Source: Albugo candida
Lineage: Eukaryota; Oomycota; Peronosporomycetes; Albuginales; Albuginaceae
Length of the DNA: 64,000 bases
NCBI GenBank assembly: GCA_905220665.1
Contig: CAJNAR010000172.1
Coordinates: forward strand, 248,001-312,000
Reading direction: 5' to 3'
Shown: positions 11,294-22,712 of the stretch, piece after piece
Numbering within the stretch: the first letter of the stretch is position 1
Layout of the letters: each line of letters starts with the position of its first letter
Translations under genes and position numbers: made by a program
Notes under the pieces: model-generated
What the model saw: only the letters and a program-made list of their open reading frames with translations
The model's database searches: none
Told to the model about the DNA's origin: nothing

Positions 11294-11508
11294 GCAGTTC
11301 TGAGTCTGAGAATCTGATTATTGTACATGGGAATCAGATGAGGATTGATATGGACACTAGTAATGATGTTTTATTACTGCTCACGGGCGCGCACGGAGAA
11401 AGGAAGCTTAAACGCACATAAATAGGCCCAATACAGCTATTGAGACTCGTGGAGAGGTAATGAAAAAATGCAAAGTACGAGCGACAATGGTAATGTATTG
11501 AGGTGTGG

Positions 11509-11858
11509 TCAGTGCCCAGCTCCATGCGTTTGCTCTTCATTGCGTTTCTTTCCTTCTTGCCTTTTTTTCTCCAAGACAATAGCATTCATCCGAGTCAGCT
11601 TTTATCACAGTTTCAGTTAGTCATAATGCATAGATAGATACAAGTTGCTTACCTCTTTTTTATGATGCAAACATTCGATGTAATCTTCCGCTTGTAAAGT
11701 ACATTGCCCCAAATAATCAGAATTTTTCTAGTAATGTATATGTGCGGTTGAAGACACACAGTGGTGAAAAGCAAAAGACGTACATTGCACTCTTCAACTT
11801 CTTTCCAAAATCTATAACATCGTCCCTCATGGCCGTTGAATCCAAACCCAGAAGCCAT
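11509..11858 (-). CDS. NADH:ubiquinone oxidoreductase subunit NDUFS5-like (twin CX9C)
   Basis: Three exons with introns 11728-11783 (56 nt) and 11599-11652 (54 nt), and TGA ending at 11509. From the Met at 11858 the protein is 79 residues: MASGFGFNGHEGRCYRFWKE..., then GQCTLQAEDYIECLHHKKE, then LTRMNAIVLEKKR. It has two CX9C pairs (CYRFWKEVEEC and CTLQAEDYIEC), the fold imported through the Mia40 pathway. The start MASGFG resembles plant NDUFS5, so I prefer 11858, but the frame is open to another ATG at 11930 (103 residues). It is a small accessory subunit of mitochondrial complex I. It is divergent from the Yos1 gene at 11935. Confidence 0.8.
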
Positions 11859-11934
11859 TTTGTACAATTCGATGAATTGATCACCGTTCTCGGCTAAGTA
11901 CGCTTTGGGAACCAAATCAAGAGGAAACATTCGT

Positions 11935-12267
11935 ATGGGTGTCTTATGGAATTTCTTCCTTTCCAGTCTTCTGCTGACAAATGCAGTTTGCGTTCTACAC
12001 GATAGACGCTTTTTGCGAACATGTAATGCGTATCCTATTGTCTTTAAAGTGGTTTAACACTTGGTGATAGATGGATGGGATCGAATCGAATCGAGTCAAG
12101 GAACGACGGTCAAAAATCAAATCATCGGCTTTCTTATTGCCGTTCAATATCTGAGACGTAAGTACCTTCCGCAGCGTGTATCTCCTCGATTCACAACGTT
12201 CCGTACCACAGTACCGCTTATCATTGTCAACATTCTAATGATCATTCTGGAACTTCTCATGGGCTGA
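11935..12267 (+). CDS. Yos1 / IER3IP1 family ER-Golgi membrane protein
   Basis: Three exons, 11935-12022, 12071-12157 and 12212-12267, give 76 residues. Both introns (48 and 54 nt) are phase 1. The N-terminal hydrophobic helix leads into VCVLHDRRFLRTYGWD, matching the conserved AVLHEERFLxxxGW of this family. The C-terminal helix is RLPLIIVNILMIILELL, matching RVPLIIVNSI. Yos1 works with Yip1/Yif1 in COPII vesicle budding or fusion between ER and Golgi. The start lies 76 bp from the likely NDUFS5 start on the other strand, so they share a promoter region. No long ORF marks this gene because its exons are very short. Confidence 0.9.
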
Positions 12268-12375
12268 TCATCATTCTTGCATCAAGTGTGCATGAATGAA
12301 TGTTTACACAGCAGGTGTTTCTGATTGGTACAAAAGCGCACAAAGTAGACGAAAGGATAGCTTTATATTCCCATT

Positions 12376-13682
12376 TTAAACTTTACTATAGTCCATACTG
12401 GACTCCAGCTTCTTCACTTCGCCGAGTTTACGCGCTGCCTTCATAAAGTCTTCTTCCACAACGTACTCGCGGTCAGCACGAATGGCAAACATTCCAGCTT
12501 CTGTGCAAACATTGCGGAGATCTGCGCCGTTGAATCCATCCGTCAGCTTGATGATAGAATCGTAGTCGATTTCGCCTTTCTTTGTGATCGGAGCGCAGTG
12601 AATTTTCAATATATCCATACGAGAAGCTTCATTTGGTAGTGGGATCTCAATTTTTCGATCCAAGCGCCCCGGACGAAGTAACGCTGGATCCAAAATATCA
12701 GGTCGATTGGTCGCCATCACCATCTTGACTTGACCAAGCGCATCAAAACCATCCAACTGATTCAGTAGCTCCATGAGCGTACGCTGGATTTCACGATCAG
12801 CAGATGTGCCCTCGGAAAAACGACTGCCTCCAATCGCATCAATTTCGTCCATGAAAATCACACAAGGCTGGTGATCACGAGCATATCCAAACATCTCACG
12901 AATAATCCTAGCACTTTCACCAATGTACTTGTCGACGATGGCACTTGCCACAACTTTGAGAAATGTTGCATTAATGTTACACGCAAGTGCTCGAGCCAGT
13001 AATGTCTTCCCAGTACCAGGTGGGCCGTATAAAAGCACACCTTTTGGCGGTTTGATTCCGACGCGAAGGAAGAGCTCAGGATTTGTAAGTGGTAACTCAA
13101 CGACTTCTCGTAGTTCTCGAATTTGCTCGTTGAGTCCACCGATTGTTGAGAAGGAAACACCTCCTGCATCTTCATCCAGCATATGATACACAGTTGGGTC
13201 GACTTCACGAGGTAGTCGACGCATGATCGTGAGCGTCGTCATATCAAGAGCCACTCTAGTGCCGTTGATCAGGCTCTTTTTGTCAAGTTTGGTCCGGCAG
13301 CCGACAATGTAGCGTGGTCCACTGGACGATTTTATAATGAACCGATCATCATCCAATTGGCGTACCACTTCGCCGATCATTTGCCCCACGCTCTACAGAA
13401 GGACATAGACGTCACGACAATGCGGTTTGGATTGGAATGACGTACTTGTAGCGCCTTGAGGTCATCTTCTGTTTTGTAGTATTCAGTACTGAGAGATTTG
13501 ACGTTTTCACGCTTGATTTTTATGCTATAGTATAAAGGCAGTAAGATATTGGCCCCATTTCATATACGCGCAATGCGGCAGACTTACTTGCTTTCCATTC
13601 GACGATGTTCCATAACTTTTTCTCTATAGGCTCTCAACACTTGAGAACGTTCATCGTCCGTGGAAGTTGGTGACTGTGACAT
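12376..13682 (-). CDS. RPT4: 26S proteasome regulatory ATPase RPT4 (PSMC6)
   Basis: Exons 13682-13588, 13524-13446 and 13392-12376, with introns of 63 and 53 nt, encode 396 residues. An N-terminal coiled coil precedes the OB domain and one AAA module. Walker A GPPGTGKT lies at about residues 181-188, Walker [12 protein letters not shown] at about 236-243, and the second region of homology is intact ([18 protein letters not shown]). [22 protein letters not shown] and the SSMDYSKV tail identify RPT4 over the other five ATPases. It unfolds ubiquitinated substrates in the proteasome base. It converges on Yos1 with 108 bp between the stops. Confidence 0.97.
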
Positions 13683-14297
13683 AATTTCCTCTTATCCGAA
13701 AGCGCTTTCAAGCTTTAGAAGTCTTTCGACTGCAGCAAAGGGTGAAGAATCGATTTATACAGGTACCATATATCAATAGGTAGAGGTATGATTCAAATGG
13801 AATCTTATTAATCTAACGGCGCGATACGAGACATCTGGTCACATCACTGGGTAAATGCACGAATAATGACACAGCGACGAGCACAATGTGCTGATCGACT
13901 TTGCTGCCTCTACTATATATTTAAGGCGAGGCTCAATACCTGTTTCTGCATATTTTATAATGTCAATTATGGATTTGACGCACTTGCAATCTATAAAGGT
14001 TTGTTTATAGAAAGTTGCACAAATGACCGAATTGAGAAGCGTACGCAAACTGAACAGAGTATTACTCTGCTGAATACACGCTCCCAACTACTTTGCCTTT
14101 GCAGTCACAAAGACACCGCTACCATATAACACATACCGCTGGTCCAAAAAGATACCTTTTTCATTGAATTAGCAATTGGTTTTATAATGTGACCGATACA
14201 ATTTATAAGACAATGTATCCCTCACGTATGCCTCTTCAATGCAACGCACTCATAAACTCACTCTAAATATAAAGGATTGTGACCGCTAGTGGCGTTT
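13683..14297. other. Intergenic, no gene seen
   Basis: This 615-bp stretch separates the divergent RPT4 and coiled-coil genes. It holds only overlapping short ORFs without recognisable content. It presumably contains both promoters. Confidence 0.4.
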
Positions 14298-15788
14298 ATG
14301 GGCGAGGCAAACGAATGGAAAGAACTACATCGGCAGATATCTACTATAAGCTCAGCATCAATGAATAATACAAATTGTCTTCCAAACAAAAGCTTTTTTA
14401 AAGTGGAGTGTAACGAGGACGTCTCAAATAAAAGAGGTAATGAGTGTGGCGATATCCTCAAAGAGGCAACATTAAAGTCTGTGGATTTGCATGCTGAGCT
14501 ATCACATCAACAGAAGCTACCCGATTATGATATATTGCAACGAAATCTCGATCGAGCACACGAGAATATGAAGGCGATCATTTTTGTAAGACATACGTCT
14601 TCCTCCCTCACAACTCTCTAATCGCTCACTCAATAATGACAGTCGTATTTTGTAAATACTCAACAACAATTAAGTGACTCACATGAAATTGAGAGGAAGA
14701 AACTCCTTGCGACTCACAGTAATGAGGTCATTTTGCTTGAGGTTTGTCTGAGTCAAAAGTATTGAGTGGCAACGGACTCACTGCATTTTCACAGAAACGC
14801 GTCGAGGAATTGCAACAGCGTTTACACAAATCAAATGAGATCGTAACAAGGAACCAAAACAAGCACAATCACATTATCAAAGCATTATGCGCTCGATCGA
14901 TGTATTTGGTGCGTTTCTACCTCCAACCTTTGAACCTCATCTACTGACACTTTTTTACAGGACCGAATGTGGCGGGGTAGCTGCTCAAGCCGATCGATTT
15001 TCCAATGCTGGAAAAAACACATACAAAGTCGCAGACGACGCGCTGCAGTGTTACATACAAAGTCGTATCGCAATCGAACTCATACATTACGCTCAAGTCT
15101 CAATTTCTGGAGAAATGAGACCCTCACGAGTAAATCCTCAAGACAAAATGCTGAAGGGAGGAAGCGACAAATGGACGATCGTATAGCATTAATGAGCGAG
15201 TATCAAAGTCAGATCACTGCCCTTCAAAACGACCTGCAGGTTGCACGAGAGATGGCTGATCAAGCGGGTGGAAAACAACGGCAAATGGAAGAGGACTTAC
15301 GAAAGATTTTCTTACGTGGAGTATCTGCAATGAACATTGAAGCTCTTTCTCTATTCCGACACCAACACACTAAGAAACACATCGATGGGGAAGATGCACA
15401 GACTCCTTCATCAATGAATAAAAATGCTGAGGGTTTGGTAGAGAGTGATTTGAGGAAGCCTCAAGGATTCGATGAGGTGAGGGCAATGAGGAAATGTGTT
15501 AATGACGAGGAATTGAGTGAGGATAAAGTTCTAGAAAGCTGTCTTTCCCGCGCTGAATTGCCAGTCAAGAAACCTGTTGAGCATGCAGATATGCAGCTCA
15601 AGTTGCAGAAGCTGATAGCTACTTCACAGGAGCAACTTAAACAGATACAAAGACAGCACAAGCACATTGCTCCGTCGTCTGATCGACACATTTCATCGGA
15701 TACGATGCGGAAGCTCAATATGTCACGAGGACCGCACGCAGCAACATGTCAGGATCCATCCCAGCGTCTTGACAGCAAGCACAGCTAA
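14298..15788 (+). CDS. Coiled-coil protein, function unknown
   Basis: Four exons: 14298-14585, 14643-14741, 14795-14908 and 14961-15788. The introns of 57, 53 and 52 nt are all phase 0. The product is 442 residues. Most of it is charged and helical, rich in Glu, Lys, Gln and Leu (for example KRVEELQQRLHKSNEIV and ITALQNDLQVAREMADQAGG), which predicts long coiled coils. A basic, Arg/Ser-rich patch lies at about residues 168-230 (CWKKHIQSRRRRAAV). I recognise no enzyme domain. A centrosomal, cytoskeletal or scaffold role is possible but unsupported. It converges on the phosphoserine phosphatase gene with 74 bp between stops. Confidence 0.75.
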
Positions 15789-15862
15789 TCACATTGATAT
15801 GTATCACATTTTCTATTCAGCGTGAGGGAAGGATTCCCGTTTTGTGAGGAGAGAGACCATCC

Positions 15863-16760
15863 TCACATTAGTAATCGATTCAACTCATCAAAATGTGTGA
15901 TAAAGTAATCGGCTTTGGCTCTGACGCTTTCACGAGCCACAATTCCTCCGTATCCGATAAATAAGTCGGCCGGTGGTACAGCTTGCGCATCGGTCATTCC
16001 GTCTCCAACCATTGCCACCACTTTGTGTCCGTACACTCTTTTGATCCTATACAAATTCCAAGTTTGAAAACGTGAGTACAGCGCCAAACCCTCTCAAAAG
16101 CTGTCTCACTCGGCTACTGCTTTGGCTTTGCCTCCATCAGCGGAGGTGAATTCTCTGGAATCAAAACCACGATACGCGCCATCGTCATCGAAATACAATG
16201 TGTTTGCAAAGATATTGGATTCTGGAATTTCTAATTGCCGAGCAACTGGTTCAATCATCTATTCGGTGGTGAGAATCTGTAAAACAATACGAAAAGATAC
16301 TTTCGTACCAATCGAAAGCCTCCCGAAATCAAAAAAACACAAATTTCTTTTTTTTCCAGCGTCATTATCAGCTCTTGAATCCCATCACTGAGCGCCGGAG
16401 GATACCGGCAAAGACAGTTTCGAATATCGTTCAGAGATGGCTTAATGAGTTGCAATCGCTTTGCTAAAGCATCTTCAAATTTCATGTCGCCATCCATTGC
16501 GCTACATTACAGCAACATTATATGTGTCCTATACTTTCGAGGTATTCGTACTTGTTGGTTAAATTCCCAACAGCTTTGCCGACTCCCCGGTAATGAGCTA
16601 GTACATCAATGCCTTCTTCCTTACAAACTGTGCTATCAACATCGAAACAAACCGCATCTAGTCTATCAAGCAGCGAAGCAATGGTTTTTGTGGGGCTGTG
16701 AATCGATCTCGACGACGATCCAAAATGATGTAACGTGATTCGAGAAATAATGCGTTCCAT
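15863..16760 (-). CDS. Phosphoserine phosphatase
   Basis: Four exons: 16760-16552, 16501-16309, 16258-16110 and 16046-15863. Introns are 50, 50 and 63 nt, and the protein has 244 residues. The HAD motif I is FDVDSTVCKEEG, motif II is FLISGGFR, and motif IV is MVGDGMTDAQAVPPADLF. GIDVLA and the AMDGDMKFEDAL cap follow motif I, as in eukaryotic PSP. It removes phosphate from L-phosphoserine in the last step of serine synthesis, using Mg. A 25-residue N-terminal extension, rich in Arg, Ser and His and lacking acids, could be an organelle-targeting signal. The nucleophile Asp and the second Asp (DVD) are both present. Confidence 0.93.
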
Positions 16761-17303
16761 CGAATAGGTATAGTCGTATCAAATATTGAAAAGAGCACAA
16801 CGGGTTGTGTGACATGAGCACCTTGCCCTTATCATTCGACAACAGCTGAGCTCGCTGTGCGTCAGCCTGGTGACTTGACTTGGATACACTAGAGCCAATG
16901 ATTTCGGTTGAATATCACATATAAAAGGTTCGAGCGGGAATGTTACAAAATACATAGATTGTACCGACAGGGAGATAAAAGTACGGAGGTGGTCGCTTTC
17001 CAAATTTACGATCTTTTTCTGATTTTTACCGACTAGACGTAATCTAAAAAATCAATAAATTTTTAGAGTTTTGTTTGGTCGTGTGTCTTTATCAGAAAAA
17101 ACGCACACCTCATTCGCGATTGGCAAATACACAATTACTAATTCTGAGACACGCTACCACCGTTTTTGCGACATCTATGCGAAGGAAAAATCCTTTTGTT
17201 ACCAAGAAGGTGCACTTTACCAGATGAAAGGCGATCAGTATATATATACACTGCCAGTATTCTCCTCAACCCAACAAAAGGGTGTCTGTTTAATCAACGA
17301 TTG
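16761..17303. other. Intergenic, shared promoter region
   Basis: This lies between the divergent phosphoserine phosphatase and phosphodiesterase genes. The open frame of the phosphodiesterase extends upstream to 17166, but it contains no ATG before 17304. No other gene is seen. Confidence 0.4.
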
Positions 17304-18959
17304 ATGGAGCATGCGACACACATTCACACGGCTGAAACACAACTAGCCAACGTCCCCTCACTTGCGATTATGCCAGATCGAGTACCCCGAAGTGCACGCG
17401 GAGGGAGGAAATGGTTACACATTCTAACGACCGGTCGATCACAGTCCAGTTTCGATGTTTTGGAACATGTGCGCGATCAACCAATCGCAAGTGTACAAAG
17501 ATGCACTTTGTCGCTCACGCGTGACACTGACTGTAGTAAATCGCAACGCAAGGTGAAATTCAAGCTGAAAAGGCTGACCAGTTATATCACAACCGCAATG
17601 TCCTCTTCGAAACACAAGTCGGGGCCTCAGAATGATACCGCTGATACTCGTAGCGATACTAAACAGAATGAAAATGACCATCGATTTCGAAATAGATTTC
17701 AATCTGCACCCGAACTTTTATTATGGAAAAACTCCAACCGAGGTGCGCATTTATCGAACCTACCAGGGGTAGCGTGGGAGGATGTTTGTGATGCTACAGT
17801 CGCAATCAGCGAAGGAAGTAGCGATAGCGATAGTTTGCTTGGAGACGATCTGACTGCACTCACTCCAAATGAAGCCTTAATCAAGTCGACTCGGTTCACC
17901 TCGGAATACATTGAGCATTTATTTCACGAATTGGCGATTCAAGTAGAAAATGTGGCCGAGGTCGTTGAGATTTTGAATGCGCAATTTGGGACGCTTGAGA
18001 TGGATATGATATCATTGGAAGCACATTTGGGTAATAAATTGATTGTACTTGTTGGAATTTTAATTTTTGAAGAACTTGGATATTGTGAGGATCTGGTGGA
18101 TCGATCAATGTTACTCCAAGTATTGGAAGTCATTCATTCTCGTTATTCATCCCAGAATCCATTTCATAATGCTTGTCACGCGGCGGATGTCATGCATGGA
18201 CTTTATGTTCTTCTTTCCATCACACATTTGAAAGAAAGCACGAGTCGACATAATCAATTTGCTGTCTTACTCGCTGCGGTGATGCACGATATTGAGCACG
18301 TGGGTCTCACCAACGATTTTCTTATGAAAAGCAAGCATCGAATTGCATTGGAAAATCCAGGAAAAGCTCCAATGGAGGAAATGCATGCAGTCATTGCCGA
18401 TAATCTCCTTCAAGATCCTCAGATAAATCTCCTCAACAGGTTGGATGACACTCAACGGACTCAAGTTTTGGAGGTCGTTGAGAGGACAATTTTATCGACT
18501 GCTTTGTGTGTGCAACGTACACTATTGCAGGACGTGAAGCAATTGTGCGAGATGTGGCAAGTCAATGGTGGCGGAGATAAATGCCCTTTACCATTTGACG
18601 ATCAATTAGTGTTGCTGCGTTTAGCAATGCACGTGAGCGACATTGGACAGACTATGAAACCATTCCTCGTGCATCAGAAATGGGTATATAGGCTGAATGA
18701 AGAGCAATTCCTTCAAGGAGATATGGATAAGCGTATGCATCTGTTGATAACACCTTCCTCATGCGATCGGTCTCAATGGAACAAGAAACAATTTTTAGAG
18801 TCACAAATCGTGTTTCTGGAGCGATTTGCAGCTCCAGCAATTGAAACATTAAATCAGGTCCCTTTCGTGGAAGTTAATTATTTAGCGCAAAGTCTTTCGC
18901 GGAATGTTGCTCAATGGAAGCAACAACTAGAGGAATTTGCACTCGTAAGCGAAACGTGA
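17304..18959 (+). CDS. 3',5'-cyclic nucleotide phosphodiesterase (class I, HD domain)
   Basis: A single exon of 551 residues from the first in-frame ATG. The N-terminal 180 residues are polar and probably regulatory. The catalytic domain starts near residue 200. It has the class I signature HNACHAADV (His288 is the first His), the HD motif MHDIEHVGLTNDFL near residue 328, and a late metal-ligand motif SDIGQTMKPF. It hydrolyses cAMP and/or cGMP. No GAF or transmembrane segment is evident. The usual ADxxNPxKPW motif is altered to SDIGQTMKPF, with Gln and Thr replacing the Asn-Pro pair, but the metal-binding Asp remains. Nucleotide specificity cannot be told from sequence. Confidence 0.93.
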   Translation: MEHATHIHTAETQLANVPSLAIMPDRVPRSARGGRKWLHILTTGRSQSSFDVLEHVRDQPIASVQRCTLSLTRDTDCSKSQRKVKFKLKRLTSYITTAMSSSKHKSGPQNDTADTRSDTKQNENDHRFRNRFQSAPELLLWKNSNRGAHLSNLPGVAWEDVCDATVAISEGSSDSDSLLGDDLTALTPNEALIKSTRFTSEYIEHLFHELAIQVENVAEVVEILNAQFGTLEMDMISLEAHLGNKLIVLVGILIFEELGYCEDLVDRSMLLQVLEVIHSRYSSQNPFHNACHAADVMHGLYVLLSITHLKESTSRHNQFAVLLAAVMHDIEHVGLTNDFLMKSKHRIALENPGKAPMEEMHAVIADNLLQDPQINLLNRLDDTQRTQVLEVVERTILSTALCVQRTLLQDVKQLCEMWQVNGGGDKCPLPFDDQLVLLRLAMHVSDIGQTMKPFLVHQKWVYRLNEEQFLQGDMDKRMHLLITPSSCDRSQWNKKQFLESQIVFLERFAAPAIETLNQVPFVEVNYLAQSLSRNVAQWKQQLEEFALVSET

Positions 18960-19243
18960 TACTGACGTCTAATTGAATTATAATATAAGATTTCGTCTCA
19001 GGATGTGATACGTTTTAGTTGTGTATCAATCGAGCGGACGCTGTTTCGCTCGTACCGAGTGAAAGCACAGCTTGGAATAAAATTCCATTGGTAACTCATA
19101 TAGCTCATTCAATACTCTCGGTATAATTTGATTGTGGAGCTGAATAAAGACAGCTTATCAAAACTTGGCAATTTTAATGACACACAACGACATGATCTAA
19201 TGTTTATAATCTACAAAATCACAAATGATAGGATACACGACCA

Positions 19244-19400
19244 TTAGTTTTTGGGAGCAGCTGCAGCATTGATCTGATCGTAATGTCTGATTTCTTCATT
19301 GATGCGAGCTGCAAAAAAAATCTGAGTATGAGGAGATACACTTCCAAACTTACGGACCTTTTACTTCGTCTTTTGTCATATGTACGTTTTCAACATCCAT
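19244..19400 (-). CDS. Possible very small gene, splice uncertain
   Basis: An ATG at 19400 starts MDVENVHMTKDEV, and a second segment ends RINEEIRHYDQINAAAAPKN with TAA at 19244. Splice signals lie between them (gtccgtaag or gtaaaag donors, actcag or ttgcag acceptors). The strongest donor-acceptor pair does not keep the frame, while weaker pairs do, giving 35-40 residues. I do not recognise the protein. It lies 49 bp downstream of the MAPK stop, on the same strand, so it could also be 3' UTR sequence. Confidence 0.25.
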
Positions 19401-19449
19401 ACTGAATAACGGCGCCCTGGTCGTCTATAAATACGGTTCAGACTATTGA

Positions 19450-21294
19450 TCACCGTTTCATACTAATATTGTCACGTACATCTTGAGCACGACGAACCGA
19501 GTCGAGAAAGGGGTGATTTAAAGCGTCCGCCACACTAATTCTCATTTCAGGGTTGAATAAAAGCATTTGTTTTAGCAAATCAAGTGAGTCTGCTGGTGCT
19601 CCTGGGTAAATTTCTTGAAGATTACGAGGTTCTTTCTTTGGAAGCTTCCGTAAGTACTGTTTCACTTCACCCAAACTGCCAATGTCACTTTCACTTGGCG
19701 TTCCAATAACATTAAAGATCACATTAAGCTGATCCAATTTATCTGAAAAAGTTGTAGGGCGATCCGCACTTAGCGGAAAACAAGAACGTCCCGGAAATAG
19801 CGGGACACGTTCTCGATAGCGTGGATAACTTTCGACCTGCATGCTCAGCAGCTCGGCAAAAATACAACCAATGCTCCACATATCCACTTCAAAGCTGTAA
19901 TCCTGAAGGAGAATGAGTTCTGGAGCTCGATACCATCGCGTGACCACATGCTTTGTGAGCTGACGGCGAAAGACGCGTGATCCGTCCGGAGTCGATCCAG
20001 AAGAAGAAGCTGGGGAGGTCGTGGACGATGAATAATCTGTGACAGGCGACTTTGTATCCAACATGAATTGATTCTGTTTCGTATCAGATCCAAGATCAGT
20101 ATCCATAATCCGAGACAATCCAAAATCACAAATCTAGAGTAACCATCGGATATTAGAATTCAGCAAATGACTCTCAAATGGGATTAGAATACCATCAACG
20201 TGCAATCTTCATTTAGGAGAATGTTGGCCGGCTTGAGATCTCGATGAATGACATTTGCCGAATGGACATAGTGTAATCCACATAGTAATTGGTAAAGGAA
20301 GACTTGAATATGTCGAATGGTTAGATACTGCGGACTCATTATAAGTTTGTGAAGGTCGGTATCGACAAATTCAAACACCAGATACAGCTCGTTGTACGAT
20401 TCTTCATTTTCCGGAGCGAGTACATTTAGCAATTTGATCACTTGTGCATGACTATACAAAATTTGATGAGACAGGTTATAAAGTAAGAGCGTGTGACAAT
20501 GCTTACTTGAGATGGCGTAGTATATATATTTCACGGTATAACCGTTTGGTGTCGATTTCTTGGTCAAAAACATTTGCTATTTTTTTAATTGCGACTTTTT
20601 TCTGTGTGTGCGAATCGTACGCTTCGGCAACTTGACCGTACGAGCCTTTTCCGAGTATACGAACGAGACGATATCGATCGGGTAACATCCAATTACTAAA
20701 GTTACGTAAATTTAATGGCGCCGCTCTTCCTATTGGAGACGGTGTGGTTGACGTTGTCGTACTTGTGGCGGACGAAGGAAAGTTGGTTGTGTCTTTCCGA
20801 TCTTCTGTCTCACAGTTGGTTGTGTTATCGGTAACCTGCTCGGTCATTGAGCCTGAGTTTTCAGACTCTGTAAATTGAACCTCGGTCGGCGTTTGATCAA
20901 AGCCGTTTGGAGTGGAGTCGAATGCTGTACCACCACACATTGGGGTCGGTGGCATCGCAGTGACCGGAACGTGCGGTGTTGGAGCGACATCCGAGTGCAC
21001 GATTGCGCACTGTGTCATGAGAGATTCCGCTGTATCGGAGTAATTCATAGCAGTAGAGAAGATGCTGCCTTGCTTTCGAGACAGCTTTACATCTCGTGCA
21101 GCTGATGGAGTTTCATTTGAGCTTTTTGAAACTAACAGATGCGTTTTGTGCACAACGGGAGTTAATAACTTCCGCTTTCGATTAAATGTTTCATTTATCA
21201 CAGTCGAAGCCGTGAGGGTGTCAACTTTAATGGAGGGAGACTCCACAATTGTTTGAGTATTTGATTGAAAGTCGCAGTTGTACGTTTCACTCAT
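19450..21294 (-). CDS. MAP-kinase-like protein kinase with altered activation motif
   Basis: Three exons: 21294-20507, 20451-20193 and 20133-19450 (introns 55 and 59 nt), 576 residues. A 200-residue Ser/Thr/Pro-rich N-terminal tail precedes the kinase domain. The glycine loop is GKGSYG (214-219) and the catalytic lysine is about K237. HRDLKPAN lies at 332-339 and DFG at 352-354. A 45-residue Ser-rich insertion separates DFG from the activation motif LTKHVVTRWYRAPE, where the MAPK TxY is replaced by T409-K410-H411. A CMGC insert is visible after LFPG. The tyrosine switch is absent, so activation by a dual-specificity MAP2K is unlikely in the usual form. All catalytic residues are present. Confidence 0.9.
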
Positions 21295-22071
21295 GGTATC
21301 GAATATGAGATAATGTGTATGTGACTATGAGCGTGTGTCCACTCCTGCGATAAGAACGTGAGGATCTTAAACTCAGTGATTTTGACTTTCGTATGTAAAA
21401 TTTTTATAGCTCCCTCACGCTTTTATCCGATATGACTGGAATAAAAAGAAAAAGTATGGAAATAAAAGACTTGTTTGTTGAAGATTTGAATTTTATCCAA
21501 TCGAAGAAAAAAAGAACGATGTATGGTACCGAATGGTGCACAATAAGGGTATTTGATGCAAGGACATGAGGTCACAGATAGATAAGACGATCTCGGTCGT
21601 TTATAGCGAATAGTAGGATAGCAGTGGGAGGACGTCCTCTCATACTATATTGAAACAGTCGCACGAATGTGAAAATAGATTTCGTCTGACTCTATCTCTA
21701 TTTTAATATGGAAAGACTACATTAGCAGCACCCGCAAGAATTGAAGTGATGTTAGCTTCCAGAGCTTCAGTTCAGTTGTGTCGAGATAGTAAACCACGGC
21801 CGATTCTTGAGTATGATGAGCAAAGGCTGGAGGCCGGAGAATAACATTAGGCAATGCCATATGGCTTGTATTCTCATCTTCACCTATATATTTTACCTAC
21901 CTAATAGTATGTTCTCAGTTTCTCACAGAAAAATTATATAGTATAATAGTGTGGTAGTGCAATGTCGTTAAATGGTGAGGTTGACTGATCCTACTCGCTC
22001 AAATGTAGTAACTTTGCTACATTGGTTTTAGATACTTTACGTATTGAGATGCTCTTATACAATGCACATTA
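21295..22071. other. Intergenic, no gene seen
   Basis: About 780 bp upstream of the MAPK gene. It is AT-rich, with no ORF or RNA gene that I can support. Confidence 0.4.
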
Positions 22072-22425
22072 CTAGTGGTCCACATATCGGAGCAAAAGAC
22101 CACCCAACGGCACTAAATATCGACCATAGGGAATGTGCTTCCCCAAATCCAGGGAGAACGAGGGACTCCTAGCAAACTTTGAATATTTTGTCACCACAAG
22201 CACTACTTTATCGTGCCGTTCGATTAAGTCACCTTTCACAATGATGTGAGATTTAAGTGGAACAATACCGAATAGATTGAAAGTGACTCTCATACGACCA
22301 TGTGAGACATACTGTATATCATGCACGAACGTAGTTTACCACCGGCTACTGAAACGACCCGTAAAATAAAATACATCCAGACTCTCAGCACCACCAATGC
22401 GGTGATATGGCTGGCAAGCCGTCAT
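22072..22425 (-). pseudogene. Interrupted ORF, possible pseudogene
   Basis: From ATG 22425 the frame runs MTACQPYHRIGG... to FTGRFSSRW, then a TAA, then continues in the same frame for 88 codons (FVHDIQYVSHGRM ... LGGLLLRYVDH) to TAG at 22072. The two halves read as one protein of about 117 residues with one internal stop. I do not recognise the family; the GRW-like start and the beta-rich second half are reminiscent of lipocalin or fibrillin proteins, which is only a hint. Missing introns cannot be excluded. Confidence 0.35.
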
Positions 22426-22712
22426 GGTTTCGTATGTCTAGCGGCATTCTCAATCTGACAGACCGAGAACTTAGCTATATGGCGAAAGTAGTGGTCTAGT
22501 GTCTACTTAAACATTAAAAAAGATAATCCTTTACAATAGCGGTTGCAAGCATGTTGTTGCGCACTTCTTCAATATTTTCCGTCTTACTGTATTGACTCAA
22601 TTAGTGGTTTAATCTTACAGCATAACGTGCATAAGACGATCTGTCCGTCGTCATTGTCCAATGACAGTGTCTACCGTGCTCCTGTTATGTTATAACAGTT
22701 CAATAACAGATC

